The translations under genes and the position numbers were made by a program. The notes below the pieces were generated by a model. It did no database searches. It saw only the letters and a list, made by a program, of their open reading frames with translations, and was not told the origin of the DNA. A stretch of DNA of 64,000 nt from Sphingopyxis terrae subsp. terrae NBRC 15098 (lineage in GTDB: Bacteria; Pseudomonadota; Alphaproteobacteria; Sphingomonadales; Sphingomonadaceae): NCBI RefSeq assembly GCF_001610975.1, contig NZ_CP013342.1:3109001-3173000 (forward strand), read 5' to 3'. This document shows positions 1 through 8,241 of the stretch, piece by piece (position 1 is the first letter of the stretch; each line of letters begins with the position of its first letter).

Positions 1-1
1 C

Positions 2-970
2 CTGCCTTTCGCGCCCGCCGACGGCAAGCGCATCTGGACCTATCGCCATGCGATGACCCCGGCCGAAATGCCCAAGAAGCTGCTCGTCATCGGATCGGGC
101 GCGATCGGGATCGAATTCGCGAGCTTCTACAACGATATGGGCGCCGAGGTGACGGTCGTCGAAATGCTCGACCGCATCGTCCCTGTCGAGGATGCCGACG
201 TGTCGAGCTTCCTCGAAAAATCGCTCAAGAAACAGGGAATGACGATCCTGACCGGCGCCGGTGTCGAGGAGTTGAAAGCAACCGCGAGCGGCGTTTCGGC
301 GAAGATCAAGACGAAGGACGGCAAGGTTCAGGCGGGCGACTACAGCCATGCGATCGTCGCCATCGGCATCGTTCCCAACACCGAAAATATCGGCCTCGAA
401 GCGCTCGGCGTCAAAACGACGAAGGGGCATATCGACACCGATCCCTATTGCCGCACCAATGTGAAGGGCCTGTGGGCGATCGGCGATGTCACCGCGCCGC
501 CGTGGCTCGCGCACAAGGCCAGCCACGAAGGCGTGATCGCGGCCGAGGCGATTGCGAAGGAACTGGGCAACAAGGACGCGCACCCGCATCCGATGGATGC
601 GAAGAACATCCCCGGCTGCACCTATTGCCACCCGCAGATCGCGAGCGTCGGGCTGACCGAGGCGAAGGCCAGGGAAGCGGGCTATGACGTCAAGGTCGGC
701 AATTTCCCCTTCATCGGCAACGGCAAGGCGATCGCGCTTGGCGAGGTCGAAGGGTTCGTGAAGACCGTGTTCGACGCCAAGACCGGCGAACTGCTCGGCG
801 CGCATATGGTCGGCGCCGAAGTGACCGAGATGATCCAGGGCTATACCGTCGGCAAGACCGCCGAACTGGTCGAACAGGATTTCATGCACACCGTCTATCC
901 GCACCCGACGATCAGCGAGACGATGCACGAAGCGGTGCTCGGCGCCTATGGGCGGGCGCTGCATATCTGA
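2..970 (+). CDS. lpdA: Dihydrolipoamide dehydrogenase (E3), 3' part
   Basis: This is the C-terminal two thirds of a flavoprotein disulfide reductase; the reading frame is open to the window edge, so the N-terminal FAD site and redox CxxxxC lie upstream. Visible are the NAD-binding Rossmann motif GSGAIGIEFASFY, the second FAD motif ending WAIGDVT, and the C-terminal dimerisation domain with the catalytic His-Glu pair in HPTISE. E3 reoxidises the dihydrolipoyl groups of pyruvate and 2-oxoglutarate dehydrogenase complexes and passes electrons to NAD+ in the cytoplasm. Which complex it serves cannot be told, because upstream genes are outside the window. The in-frame ATG at 53 is an internal methionine, not the true start. 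Confidence 0.95.
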   Translation: MPFAPADGKRIWTYRHAMTPAEMPKKLLVIGSGAIGIEFASFYNDMGAEVTVVEMLDRIVPVEDADVSSFLEKSLKKQGMTILTGAGVEELKATASGVSAKIKTKDGKVQAGDYSHAIVAIGIVPNTENIGLEALGVKTTKGHIDTDPYCRTNVKGLWAIGDVTAPPWLAHKASHEGVIAAEAIAKELGNKDAHPHPMDAKNIPGCTYCHPQIASVGLTEAKAREAGYDVKVGNFPFIGNGKAIALGEVEGFVKTVFDAKTGELLGAHMVGAEVTEMIQGYTVGKTAELVEQDFMHTVYPHPTISETMHEAVLGAYGRALHI

Positions 971-976
971 TCGCGC

Positions 977-1542
977 TTGAACCCGTCGATCCTTCACTAT
1001 TCGCGCGGCGGCAATAGCGGGAAGGCCTTGCTCTTCCTTGCCTTTGCGGTCGTGGCTTTCGTTGTGGCCGGGTTGATGTACGACGACGCCCACGCCCCGC
1101 CGCCGCCGCCAGTGCCTCTCGCCGGCGGCTTGTGGCCCGCGCCGGCGCCACGGCGCGATCCGCTGGCACCGTTGCATATGATCGTGCTGATCGGGGCCGG
1201 ATGCGGCTGCCTCTTCTATGCGGCGTTGCGGCCAGGATCGAGAACGGGCGCCTCTATTCCGATCTGCTGCACGATGCGGGTATCGGGTCGCTCGATGCGC
1301 GCGACATCACGCAGCTTCTCGTCGACCGCGCCGATCGCCTTCCGGGCGACCTCTCCGTATCGGTTGGATTGGGGGCGCGTTTCCGGCACGGACTCTATCT
1401 CGCCTATCGCACCGATCAGGGACCGGGCGTGCTGCGGTTGATGGACAATGATGTCGACGGCGGCACCGAACAATTGCGCCGCTTCGCCACCTATCTTGAG
1501 GCATGGCGAAAGCCCGCCGACGATCGGGCGAGGCAAGCCTGA
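977..1542 (+). pseudogene. Hypothetical membrane-anchored protein with apparent frameshift
   Basis: Two frames look like one interrupted gene. The first, from a TTG at 977, encodes a short basic leader, a hydrophobic segment (LLFLAFAVVAFVVAGLM), a proline run and a second hydrophobic stretch ending near LFYAAL. Beyond about 1235 this frame loses typical codon use, while the frame one base back becomes normal (ARIENGRLYSDLL onward, rich in Asp, Ala, Leu, GC-ending codons) up to the stop at 1540-1542. A single-base deletion near 1225-1245 would join them into about 188 aa. It may be a genuine pseudogene, a sequencing error or programmed slippage. I recognise no family. The start is uncertain, as no clear ribosome site precedes 977. 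Confidence 0.55.
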
Positions 1543-1544
1543 TC

Positions 1545-2180
1545 GTGGCGCAACCACCGGCGCGTTTGCGGAACAGGGCGGTCATGGTCGTGATGCTTGC
1601 TGTCGCGGTGCTGGCGCTCGGCCTGTTGACTCGCGCCGATCATGTCACGGCCCTTGACGCCGCGATCGCGCGGCATCTTACCTGGCCCGATGGCGCCGGT
1701 CCCCCGCCGCTGATTGCCTTCATGCAGGCGATAAGCTGGATCGGCGGCGGTACGCCGCGCTGGGTGCTGGTCGGCCTGATCGCGGCGGCGGTGCGCTATT
1801 GGGGCGGGCGGCGTCCGGCGCTGGCGATCGTGGCTGCGGTGTTGTTCGCCAACATCGCATCGAGCCTGCTCAAGGCCGCCTTCGATCGCCCGCGCCCCGA
1901 CCTGATCGCGCATCTCGATCATGTCAGCAGCGCCTCCTACCCCAGCGGCCACGCCACCAGCGCGGCGGCGCTCTACCTGACGCTGGCACTGCTCGTGCCG
2001 CCGCGATGGCGGCGACAAGCATGGACCCTCGCGGTGCTGATGATCGGCCTCACCGGCCTCTCGCGCATCATGCTCGGCGTGCATTGGCCGAGCGATATCG
2101 TCGGCGGCACGCTGCTCGGCGCGGCTTTCGCGCTGGCGGCCGCGTGGTGGGCGCGTTCGGAGCCCGCCGGGCCGGCATGA
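1545..2180 (+). CDS. PAP2-family membrane phosphatase
   Basis: This is a multi-pass membrane phosphatase of the PAP2/phosphatidic acid phosphatase superfamily, probably acting on lipid phosphates or undecaprenyl pyrophosphate at the periplasmic face. All three signature motifs are present in order: KAAFDRPRP (K-x6-RP), YPSGHAT (PSGH) and SRIMLGVHWPSD (SR-x5-H-x3-D). About five hydrophobic helices are evident. I chose the GTG at 1545, just after the stop of the preceding gene; ATG at 1584 (MVVMLAVAVL) and an overlapping ATG at 1503 are alternatives. The substrate is not deducible. Confidence 0.85.
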   Translation: MAQPPARLRNRAVMVVMLAVAVLALGLLTRADHVTALDAAIARHLTWPDGAGPPPLIAFMQAISWIGGGTPRWVLVGLIAAAVRYWGGRRPALAIVAAVLFANIASSLLKAAFDRPRPDLIAHLDHVSSASYPSGHATSAAALYLTLALLVPPRWRRQAWTLAVLMIGLTGLSRIMLGVHWPSDIVGGTLLGAAFALAAAWWARSEPAGPA

Positions 2181-2215
2181 CCGCTCGACAGCGCCGTCCA
2201 AGCGGCTAGGTTGGA

Positions 2216-3139
2216 ATGATGGCACAAGGCACGCACGACTTCGTCCCCGATCCGCGCAACGACGCGATCCTCATCAACGTCAACGGCGCGCTCGTTCCGC
2301 GCGCCGAAGCCAGCGTGTCGGTGTTCGACAGCGGCTTCATGCTTGGCGACGGAGTGTGGGAGGGGATCCGCGTTCACCGCGGCCGCATGGCGTTTCTCGA
2401 CCAGCATCTCGATCGGTTGTGGGAGGGCGCAAAGGCGATCGCGATGGACATCGGGATTTCGCGCGAAGCGCTCGAACGGCGGCTCTACGACACGATCGAT
2501 GCCAACCGGATGGACGCGTGCCATATCCGCCTGATGGTGACGCGGGGGATCCGCTCGACCCCCTATCAGGATCCGCGCGTGATCGTTTCGCCCGCGACGA
2601 TCGTCATCATTGCCGAACATAAGGACCCACTGCCCGCGACGGTCGAAAAGGGGCTGTCGCTCTTTACCGTCCATGTCCGCCGCGGCGATCCCGCGGTGCA
2701 GGACCCGAAGCTCAATTCGCATTCCAAGCTCAACTGCATCACCGCCTGCATCCAGGCGGCGCAGGCCGGCGCCGACGAGGGGCTGATGCTCGATCCGCAC
2801 GGCTTCGTCGCGACCTGCAATTCGACCCATTTCTTCATCGTCCGCAAGGGCGAGGTGTGGACGTCGACCGGCGATTATTGCCTGGGCGGGATCACGCGCG
2901 GCAACGTCATCCGCATCTGCCGCGACAACGAAATAGCGGTCCATGAACGGAATTTTTCGCTGACCGATGTCTATGGCGCCGACGAGGCGTTCGTGACCGG
3001 CACCTTTGCGGGCGTCGTTCCCGCGCACACGATCGACGGGCGCAAGCTGACCGATGGGCGCGGGCCGATGGTCGAACGCCTGCAGGGCCTCTATCGCGCG
3101 CTGATCGAGGCCGATATCGCGGCGCGGGGACGACCGTGA
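2216..3139 (+). CDS. Class IV (fold-type IV) PLP aminotransferase
   Basis: A 307-aa member of the branched-chain/D-amino acid aminotransferase superfamily. FDSGFMLGDGVWEG near residue 40 is the typical N-terminal signature, DPKLNSHSKLN carries the probable Schiff-base lysine, and the phosphate-binding GGITRGNVI lies at about residue 225. The usual glutamate-bearing motif (V-x-E-x-x-x-x-N) reads VATCNSTHFF here, so Glu is Thr and Asn is His; substrate choice may differ from classical IlvE. The following sulfotransferase-like gene overlaps its stop by 4 bp, so the two are probably cotranslated. A tandem ATG starts the gene (2216 and 2219). Confidence 0.85.
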   Translation: MMAQGTHDFVPDPRNDAILINVNGALVPRAEASVSVFDSGFMLGDGVWEGIRVHRGRMAFLDQHLDRLWEGAKAIAMDIGISREALERRLYDTIDANRMDACHIRLMVTRGIRSTPYQDPRVIVSPATIVIIAEHKDPLPATVEKGLSLFTVHVRRGDPAVQDPKLNSHSKLNCITACIQAAQAGADEGLMLDPHGFVATCNSTHFFIVRKGEVWTSTGDYCLGGITRGNVIRICRDNEIAVHERNFSLTDVYGADEAFVTGTFAGVVPAHTIDGRKLTDGRGPMVERLQGLYRALIEADIAARGRP

Positions 3140-3870
3140 CCGATTGCGTCCGCATCGCCATGTGGTCGGGGCCGCGAAACCTGTCGACCGCGATGATGCG
3201 CAGTTTCGGCAGCCGAGCCGACAGCTTCGTCACCGACGAACCCTTTTACGGCGCCTATCTGCGGCAAACCGGCGACCCGCAGCCGATGATGGAGCAGGTC
3301 ATGGCGTCGATGGACTGCGACTGGTACAGCGTGGCGCGCACCCTGACGGGGCCGAATCCCGCCGCCACGCCGATCTGGTATCAGAAGCATATGGCGCACC
3401 ATATGGTCGGCCCGATCGCGCATCACGATCTGCCCGGGCTTCGCCACGCCTTCCTGATCCGCGACCCGGCGCGCGTCGTCGCGAGCTATGCGGCCAAGCG
3501 CGTGATGGTCCGCCCCGACCATCTCGGCACTGCGCGCCAAGTCGAGTTTTTCGACCGCGAGGCCGACCGGCTCGGCCATGCGCCGCCGGTGATCGACAGC
3601 GCCGACATATTGCGCGACCCGCCGGCGATGCTGCAGAAATTGTGCGCAGCGCTCGGCATCAGATGGGACCCCGCCATGTTGCAGTGGCAACCCGGAATCC
3701 ACGCCACCGACGGCATATGGGCGTCGCACTGGTATGATGCGGTTGCGGCCAGCACGGGCTTCGGTGCGCCCGACAAGGCTGCAGTGCCGCTATCGCCCGA
3801 GGCGCAGGCCGTCGCGGATGCGTGCCGCACCGACTATGCCTATCTTGCGCACCATAAAATCGCCGCCTGA
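3136..3870 (+). CDS. Sulfotransferase-like P-loop protein
   Basis: A 244-aa protein with sulfotransferase features: an N-terminal loop IAMWSGPRNLSTAMMRSF, equivalent to the 5'-phosphosulfate binding loop, and FLIRDPARVVASY, equivalent to the 3'-phosphate binding motif of PAPS-dependent enzymes. It starts with GTG at 3136, which overlaps the TGA of the aminotransferase gene (GTGA). The coupling suggests both act on one substrate, but whether it transfers sulfate or has been repurposed cannot be shown from sequence. No signal peptide is visible, so it should be cytoplasmic. Confidence 0.7.
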   Translation: MTDCVRIAMWSGPRNLSTAMMRSFGSRADSFVTDEPFYGAYLRQTGDPQPMMEQVMASMDCDWYSVARTLTGPNPAATPIWYQKHMAHHMVGPIAHHDLPGLRHAFLIRDPARVVASYAAKRVMVRPDHLGTARQVEFFDREADRLGHAPPVIDSADILRDPPAMLQKLCAALGIRWDPAMLQWQPGIHATDGIWASHWYDAVAASTGFGAPDKAAVPLSPEAQAVADACRTDYAYLAHHKIAA

Positions 3871-3943
3871 CACAAATTTCGCTGTCCTACAGGGGCGCCT
3901 TTTGCCATCAAGTCTGCGGGCAGCAACAGAGGGTGGACGCGCG

Positions 3944-5263
3944 ATGCAATCCAGTGTGAAGTTCGGCAGTTTTCTGCGAGGAATCGCGATCGGTGCGGCG
4001 GCGATTTTTGCCGTTGGGACAGCATCGGCGCAGGACGTGGCGGCGCCGCAGAAGACGGTGATCACCGCGGCACGCTATCTCGACGTGCTGACCGGCAAGA
4101 CCGTCGAGCATCCCGCTATCTTCGTCGGGCCAGACGGGCGCATCACTGGCATCGCCGATGCGCGCACCGTGCGCTGGGGCTCCGACGTCCGGCAGATCGA
4201 CCTCGGCGACCGCACGCTGTTGCCGGGCTTCATCGACATGCACGTCCACCTGACGTCGCTCGCCGAAGTCGGCGGCTATCAGGGGCTGCGCTACACCGAC
4301 AGCTTCTGGACCGTCGTCGGCGTCGCCAATGCGAAGAAGGTACTCGACGCGGGCTTTACCACCGTGCGCAATGTCGGGTCGGCCGATTTTGAGGATGTCG
4401 GGCTGAAGCAGGCGATCGAGGGCGGTTTCATTCAGGGACCGCGCATCATTCCGGCGGGGTGGGCGATCGGCGCGACCGGCGGCCATTGCGACAGCGGCGG
4501 GCTGCCGCCGTCTATGGACCGCAAGGAGGCGTCGGTGATCGACAGCCCCGAAGAGGCGCGCGCGAAGGTACGCTGGCTGCACAAATATGGCGCGCGCGTC
4601 ATCAAGATCTGCGCGACCGGCGGCGTCTTTTCGCTCGGCGACAGCGTCGGCGCGCAGCAACTGACCTTCGACGAGATGAAGGCGATTGCCGACGAGGCGC
4701 ATATGCTGGGGCTGAAGGTCGCGGCGCACGCGCATGGCGACGACGGGATCAAGACGGCGATCCTTGCCGGCATCGATACGATCGAACATGCCAGCCTTGC
4801 GAGCGATGCGGCGATCAAGCTCGCCATCGAACACAAGACCTGGTTCGACATGGATATCTATAACGACGATTATATCCTCGCGACCGGGACCGCCAACGGC
4901 ACCGAACAGGAAAGCCTCGACAAGGAAAAGGCGATCGGCCTTGCCCAGCGCCAGACCTTCCAGCGCGCTGTGAAGGCGGGGGTGCGGATGCTGTTCGGCA
5001 CCGACGCCGGCGTCTATCCGCACGGCGATAATGGCAAGCAGTTCGCAAAGATGGTCGAGTGGGGGATGACCCCGCTCCAGGCGATCCGCGCCGCGACGGT
5101 CAGCGGCGCCGAAGCGCTCGACATGACGAACGACCTCGGCGCGATCGCGGTCGGTCGCTACGCCGACATCATCGCGGTCGATGGCGACCCGCTCACCGAT
5201 GTGACTCGGCTTGAGCATGTGGCCGCGGTCGTGAAGGGCGGCGTGCTGGTGAAGGGCGAATAA
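3944..5263 (+). CDS. Exported amidohydrolase-family metal hydrolase
   Basis: A 439-aa metal-dependent hydrolase of the amidohydrolase superfamily (imidazolonepropionase/Xaa-Pro dipeptidase-like branch). The N-terminal leader with hydrophobic IAIGAAAIFAVGTASA before QD is a Sec signal peptide, so the enzyme is periplasmic. Metal ligands are visible: HVHLT near residue 95, a lysine in ARVIKICATGG, AAHAHGD, TIEHAS and the aspartate of LFGTDAGVYPHG. The ATG at 3944 was chosen because the signal peptide begins there and a purine-rich GAGGGTGGA precedes it; the frame is open to 3734 but overlaps the previous gene. Members cleave small amides or dipeptides; the substrate is unknown. Confidence 0.88.
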   Translation: MQSSVKFGSFLRGIAIGAAAIFAVGTASAQDVAAPQKTVITAARYLDVLTGKTVEHPAIFVGPDGRITGIADARTVRWGSDVRQIDLGDRTLLPGFIDMHVHLTSLAEVGGYQGLRYTDSFWTVVGVANAKKVLDAGFTTVRNVGSADFEDVGLKQAIEGGFIQGPRIIPAGWAIGATGGHCDSGGLPPSMDRKEASVIDSPEEARAKVRWLHKYGARVIKICATGGVFSLGDSVGAQQLTFDEMKAIADEAHMLGLKVAAHAHGDDGIKTAILAGIDTIEHASLASDAAIKLAIEHKTWFDMDIYNDDYILATGTANGTEQESLDKEKAIGLAQRQTFQRAVKAGVRMLFGTDAGVYPHGDNGKQFAKMVEWGMTPLQAIRAATVSGAEALDMTNDLGAIAVGRYADIIAVDGDPLTDVTRLEHVAAVVKGGVLVKGE

Positions 5264-5283
5264 TCCGCCCTTGGGGAAAGGGA

Positions 5284-6063
5284 CTATACGACCAGCTTGT
5301 CGATCAGGGCTTCGCGCATCGCGGGGGTGAAATTCAGCACCGCCTCGGCATAGCTCGGAATATCGCCATGATCGCGGCGCACCGTCGCCAGCGCGGCGTC
5401 GAGATAGGCGGGATTGACCGACATCAGCGCGCGCACCGCCTCGTCCTTGATCTCGGCGCCATAGCGGGCACGGATGTGTGCGGCACCCTGCGCGATGCGT
5501 TCCTCGATCTTACCCGCCGTGTTGGTAAGCAGATAGTCGTGCATCAGGTCATCCTCGTGCACACCGACGAGCCGGTGGACGATCGCGACTGCAAAGCCGG
5601 TGCGGTCCTTGCCGGCGACGCAGTGCACCAGGCTGGGCGCGTCATATTCGGCGAGCGCCGCCAGATAGAGGCGCAGCGTCGCGACGAGCGCCGAGCGATA
5701 GGGCATGCCGGCATAGGTGTCGATCATTCGCGCCCGTGCCGTCTCGACATCGATCGCGCCGCCCGCCGCCTGAAGATGCGGTGCCAGGCCGGCGGTGACG
5801 CCGCCCGCAAACAGGACGCGCGCCGAAAAATTGTCGGAGCGGCGACAGGGATGCATTTCGCGCTCGTCGTCGCCGCGCAGGTCGATCACGGTTTCGAGGC
5901 CCAGCGCATCGACTGCGCCCAGATCCTCGTCGGTCGCCTGTTCATGGTGCGCCGAACGCCAGAGCAGGCCCTGCCGCAGCCGCCCGCCATCCTCGACCGC
6001 ATAGCCGCCATAGTCACGGAAATTATGGATGCCCGAAAGCGGCAGGACGCGGTCGGCGATCAT
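5284..6063 (-). CDS. Tyrosine phosphatase-like protein (Y_phosphatase3 family)
   Basis: A 259-aa protein of the bacterial MptpB-like family. The catalytic loop is HCVAGKDRTG (HCx5R with the lysine typical of this family), an N-terminal NFRDYGGY matches the conserved family start, and VIDLRGDDER lies in between. Members remove phosphate from tyrosine or phosphoinositides. It begins at ATG 6063, two bases after the stop of the upstream crotonase gene, so the two form an operon. No signal peptide is seen. The physiological substrate is unknown. Confidence 0.85.
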   Translation of the reverse strand: MIADRVLPLSGIHNFRDYGGYAVEDGGRLRQGLLWRSAHHEQATDEDLGAVDALGLETVIDLRGDDEREMHPCRRSDNFSARVLFAGGVTAGLAPHLQAAGGAIDVETARARMIDTYAGMPYRSALVATLRLYLAALAEYDAPSLVHCVAGKDRTGFAVAIVHRLVGVHEDDLMHDYLLTNTAGKIEERIAQGAAHIRARYGAEIKDEAVRALMSVNPAYLDAALATVRRDHGDIPSYAEAVLNFTPAMREALIDKLVV

Positions 6064-6065
6064 GG

Positions 6066-6872
6066 CTATTCTCCGGTAAAGACGGGTGCGCGCTTTTCGA
6101 CGAAGGCGTTGATCGCCTCGCGGTTGTCGGCTGTTTCGTGGACGATCGCCTGATAGGCGGCGCTGAGTTCGAGGATGTCGCTCATCCGGCTGTGTTGCGC
6201 CTCGCGGAGCAGCCGCTTGGTGAGCCGCAGCGCGCGCGGCGGGTTGCACACGATGCGCTCGGCGATCGCCACCGCACGGTCGAGCAGTTCGGCATCGGGG
6301 ACGACTTCGGTGACAAGCCCATAGTCCTTCGCCGTCTGCGCGTCGAAGCGGTCGCCGGTCAGGAAGAGTTCGGCCGCGCGCGGATAGCCGAGGACGCGCT
6401 GAAGCAGCCAGGCGCCGCCGTCGCCGGGAACGATGCCGACCTTGATGAAGCTGCAGGCGAACTTGGCGCTCTCCGCCGCGATACGGATGTCGCAAGTGCA
6501 GGCAAGGTCACAGCCGAGGCCGACAGCATGGCCGTTGACCGCAGCGATCATCGGGATTTCGCAATCCATCAGCGCGCGGATCACCGCCTGCACGCCGCGG
6601 CGATAATTGGCGCGGGTCGAATCAGGCTGATCGAGCACGCCGATCCCCTTGCGATCCTGCATCGACTTGAGATTGCCGCCCGCGCTGAACGCCTTGCCGC
6701 TGCCCGTAAGGATGATCGCGCTGACGCTGCGATCCTCGCCCAGCGCGCGGAGCGTGTCGACGATATCGTCGCAGTCGGCATGGGTGCCGATGGCGTTCAT
6801 GCTCTCGGGCTTGATCATCGTCAGGATGGCGATCTTTCCCCGCCGCTCGACACTCAGAAATTCGCCCATCAT
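6066..6872 (-). CDS. Crotonase (enoyl-CoA hydratase/isomerase) family protein
   Basis: A 268-aa crotonase fold protein. The oxyanion-hole segments AFSAGGNLKSM and GHAVGLGCDLA are present. The two glutamates used by classical enoyl-CoA hydratase are not: the first position is Asp (GCDLA instead of GCELA) and the second is Phe (ACSFIKVG instead of xQPExxxG). It may therefore be an isomerase, hydrolase or another crotonase activity rather than a hydratase. The ATG at 6872 was chosen because AGGAG lies five bases before it; the frame extends to 6893. It heads the operon with the tyrosine phosphatase. Confidence 0.85.
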   Translation of the reverse strand: MMGEFLSVERRGKIAILTMIKPESMNAIGTHADCDDIVDTLRALGEDRSVSAIILTGSGKAFSAGGNLKSMQDRKGIGVLDQPDSTRANYRRGVQAVIRALMDCEIPMIAAVNGHAVGLGCDLACTCDIRIAAESAKFACSFIKVGIVPGDGGAWLLQRVLGYPRAAELFLTGDRFDAQTAKDYGLVTEVVPDAELLDRAVAIAERIVCNPPRALRLTKRLLREAQHSRMSDILELSAAYQAIVHETADNREAINAFVEKRAPVFTGE

Positions 6873-6973
6873 CACGTCTCCTGTACCGCGCACAGGCTAC
6901 GCCCCGCGGTCTGTTCTGGCAAGTTGCAGATGGCGTCGCCGGGCGCGGATCGGCGCCCGGTCGCCGCATCGGT

Positions 6974-8104
6974 TCAGCGGACCGCGCCTCCGCTGCGCAG
7001 CGCGGCGATCCGCTCGGCATCATAGCCGAGTGCGGCAAGCACCGCGTCGCCGTCGGCGCCCACCGCCGGGGCGGGACGCGGCGTGTCGGCCTTCGTCGCC
7101 GAATAGCGCGGGGCAGGGGCGGGCTGGGTGGCGCCGCCGACCGAGAGGAAGGTTTCGCGCTCGACATTGTGCGGATGCTGCGGCGCCTCTGCGAGCGAGA
7201 GGACGGGAGCAAAGCACACGTCGGTCATTTCCATCAGCGCGCACCATTCGTCGCGCGTCTTGGTCGCGAACAGCGCTGTCAGCTTGTCCTTGAGCGGTTC
7301 CCACTGCGACGGGTCCATCTGCGCATCGAAGGCGGGATCGGCGTCGAGCCCGGTCTTTTCGCGCAGCAAGGCATAGAATTGCGGCTCGATCGAGCCGATC
7401 GAGATGAACTTGCCGTCGGCGCACGCATAGGTGTCGTAGAAATGGGCGCCGGTATCGAGCATGTTGACCCCCGGCTCGTCGCGCAGCCGGCCCATGGCAT
7501 AGAAGCCCCAACTCATCCCCGCCAGCAGCGCCGACCCGTCGGTCATCGCGCAGTCGATGACCTGACCTTCGCCGCTCTTCGCGGCGTGGAGCAGCGCGCT
7601 TGCCATGCCGAAGGCCAGCATCATGCCGCCGCCGCCGAAATCGCCGACGTAGTTGACCGGCGGCACCGGCTTTTCCCCCGCGCGCCCAACGGTGTGGAGG
7701 ACGCCCGACAGTGCGATATAGTTGATGTCGTGTCCCGCCGCCTGCGAATAGGGGCCATATTGGCCCCAGCCGGTCATGCGTCCGTAGACGAGCCTGGGAT
7801 TGTCGGCGAGCAGCACATCGGGGCCGAGCCCCAGCCGCTCCATGACGCCGGGACGATAGCCTTCGATGATGCCGTCGGCGCTCTTGCACAGATCGCGCGC
7901 GATCGCGACCGCCTCGGGATTTTTCATGTCGAGCGCGATCGAGGTGCGGTTGCGCGACAGCGGATCGCGCGGGTCCATGAAACCGCCGGGACGATCGATG
8001 CGGATCACCTCCGCACCATGGTCGGCGAGCATCATCCCGCAATAGGGGCCGGGACCGATCCCCGCAAATTCGATGATCCTGATGCCCTTGAGGGGTCCGG
8101 CCAT
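6974..8104 (-). CDS. CaiB/BaiF family CoA-transferase, alpha-methylacyl-CoA racemase-like
   Basis: A 376-aa type III CoA-transferase family protein. The N-terminus (LKGIRIIEFAGIGPGPYCG) and ADHGAEVIRIDRPGG are characteristic of alpha-methylacyl-CoA racemases, which interconvert 2R and 2S methylacyl-CoA so that branched chains can enter beta-oxidation; a catalytic-type Asp lies in the DINYIALSG segment. GGAGA precedes the ATG by about eight bases. The gene is followed downstream by a gap and the crotonase operon, and preceded by a palindromic repeat and the thiolase gene, fitting a role in branched-chain acid catabolism. Confidence 0.88.
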   Translation of the reverse strand: MAGPLKGIRIIEFAGIGPGPYCGMMLADHGAEVIRIDRPGGFMDPRDPLSRNRTSIALDMKNPEAVAIARDLCKSADGIIEGYRPGVMERLGLGPDVLLADNPRLVYGRMTGWGQYGPYSQAAGHDINYIALSGVLHTVGRAGEKPVPPVNYVGDFGGGGMMLAFGMASALLHAAKSGEGQVIDCAMTDGSALLAGMSWGFYAMGRLRDEPGVNMLDTGAHFYDTYACADGKFISIGSIEPQFYALLREKTGLDADPAFDAQMDPSQWEPLKDKLTALFATKTRDEWCALMEMTDVCFAPVLSLAEAPQHPHNVERETFLSVGGATQPAPAPRYSATKADTPRPAPAVGADGDAVLAALGYDAERIAALRSGGAVR

Positions 8105-8123
8105 GTCGTGTCTCCCATGCCTG

Positions 8124-8235
8124 CATCGTCATTGCGAGGATCCCGGACTTGATCCGGGGGACGCTGCAATCCAGGGGGGCGTAAACTCCCTGGGTTGCTT
8201 CCCCCAGCTTTCGCTGGGGGATCGCATTGACGATG
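8124..8235. repeat. MITE-like palindromic intergenic repeat
   Basis: A 112-bp element fills the gap between the thiolase and racemase genes. Its ends are 14-bp inverted repeats (CATCGTCATTGCGA and its complement, one mismatch). Inside are three hairpins: CCCGGA/TCCGGG, CCAGGG/CCCTGG and CCCCCAGC/GCTGGGGG. It has no coding capacity. The pattern matches the dispersed palindromic elements common in sphingomonad genomes; related but not identical elements occur later in this window. Confidence 0.7.
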
Positions 8236-8241
8236 ATTGTC

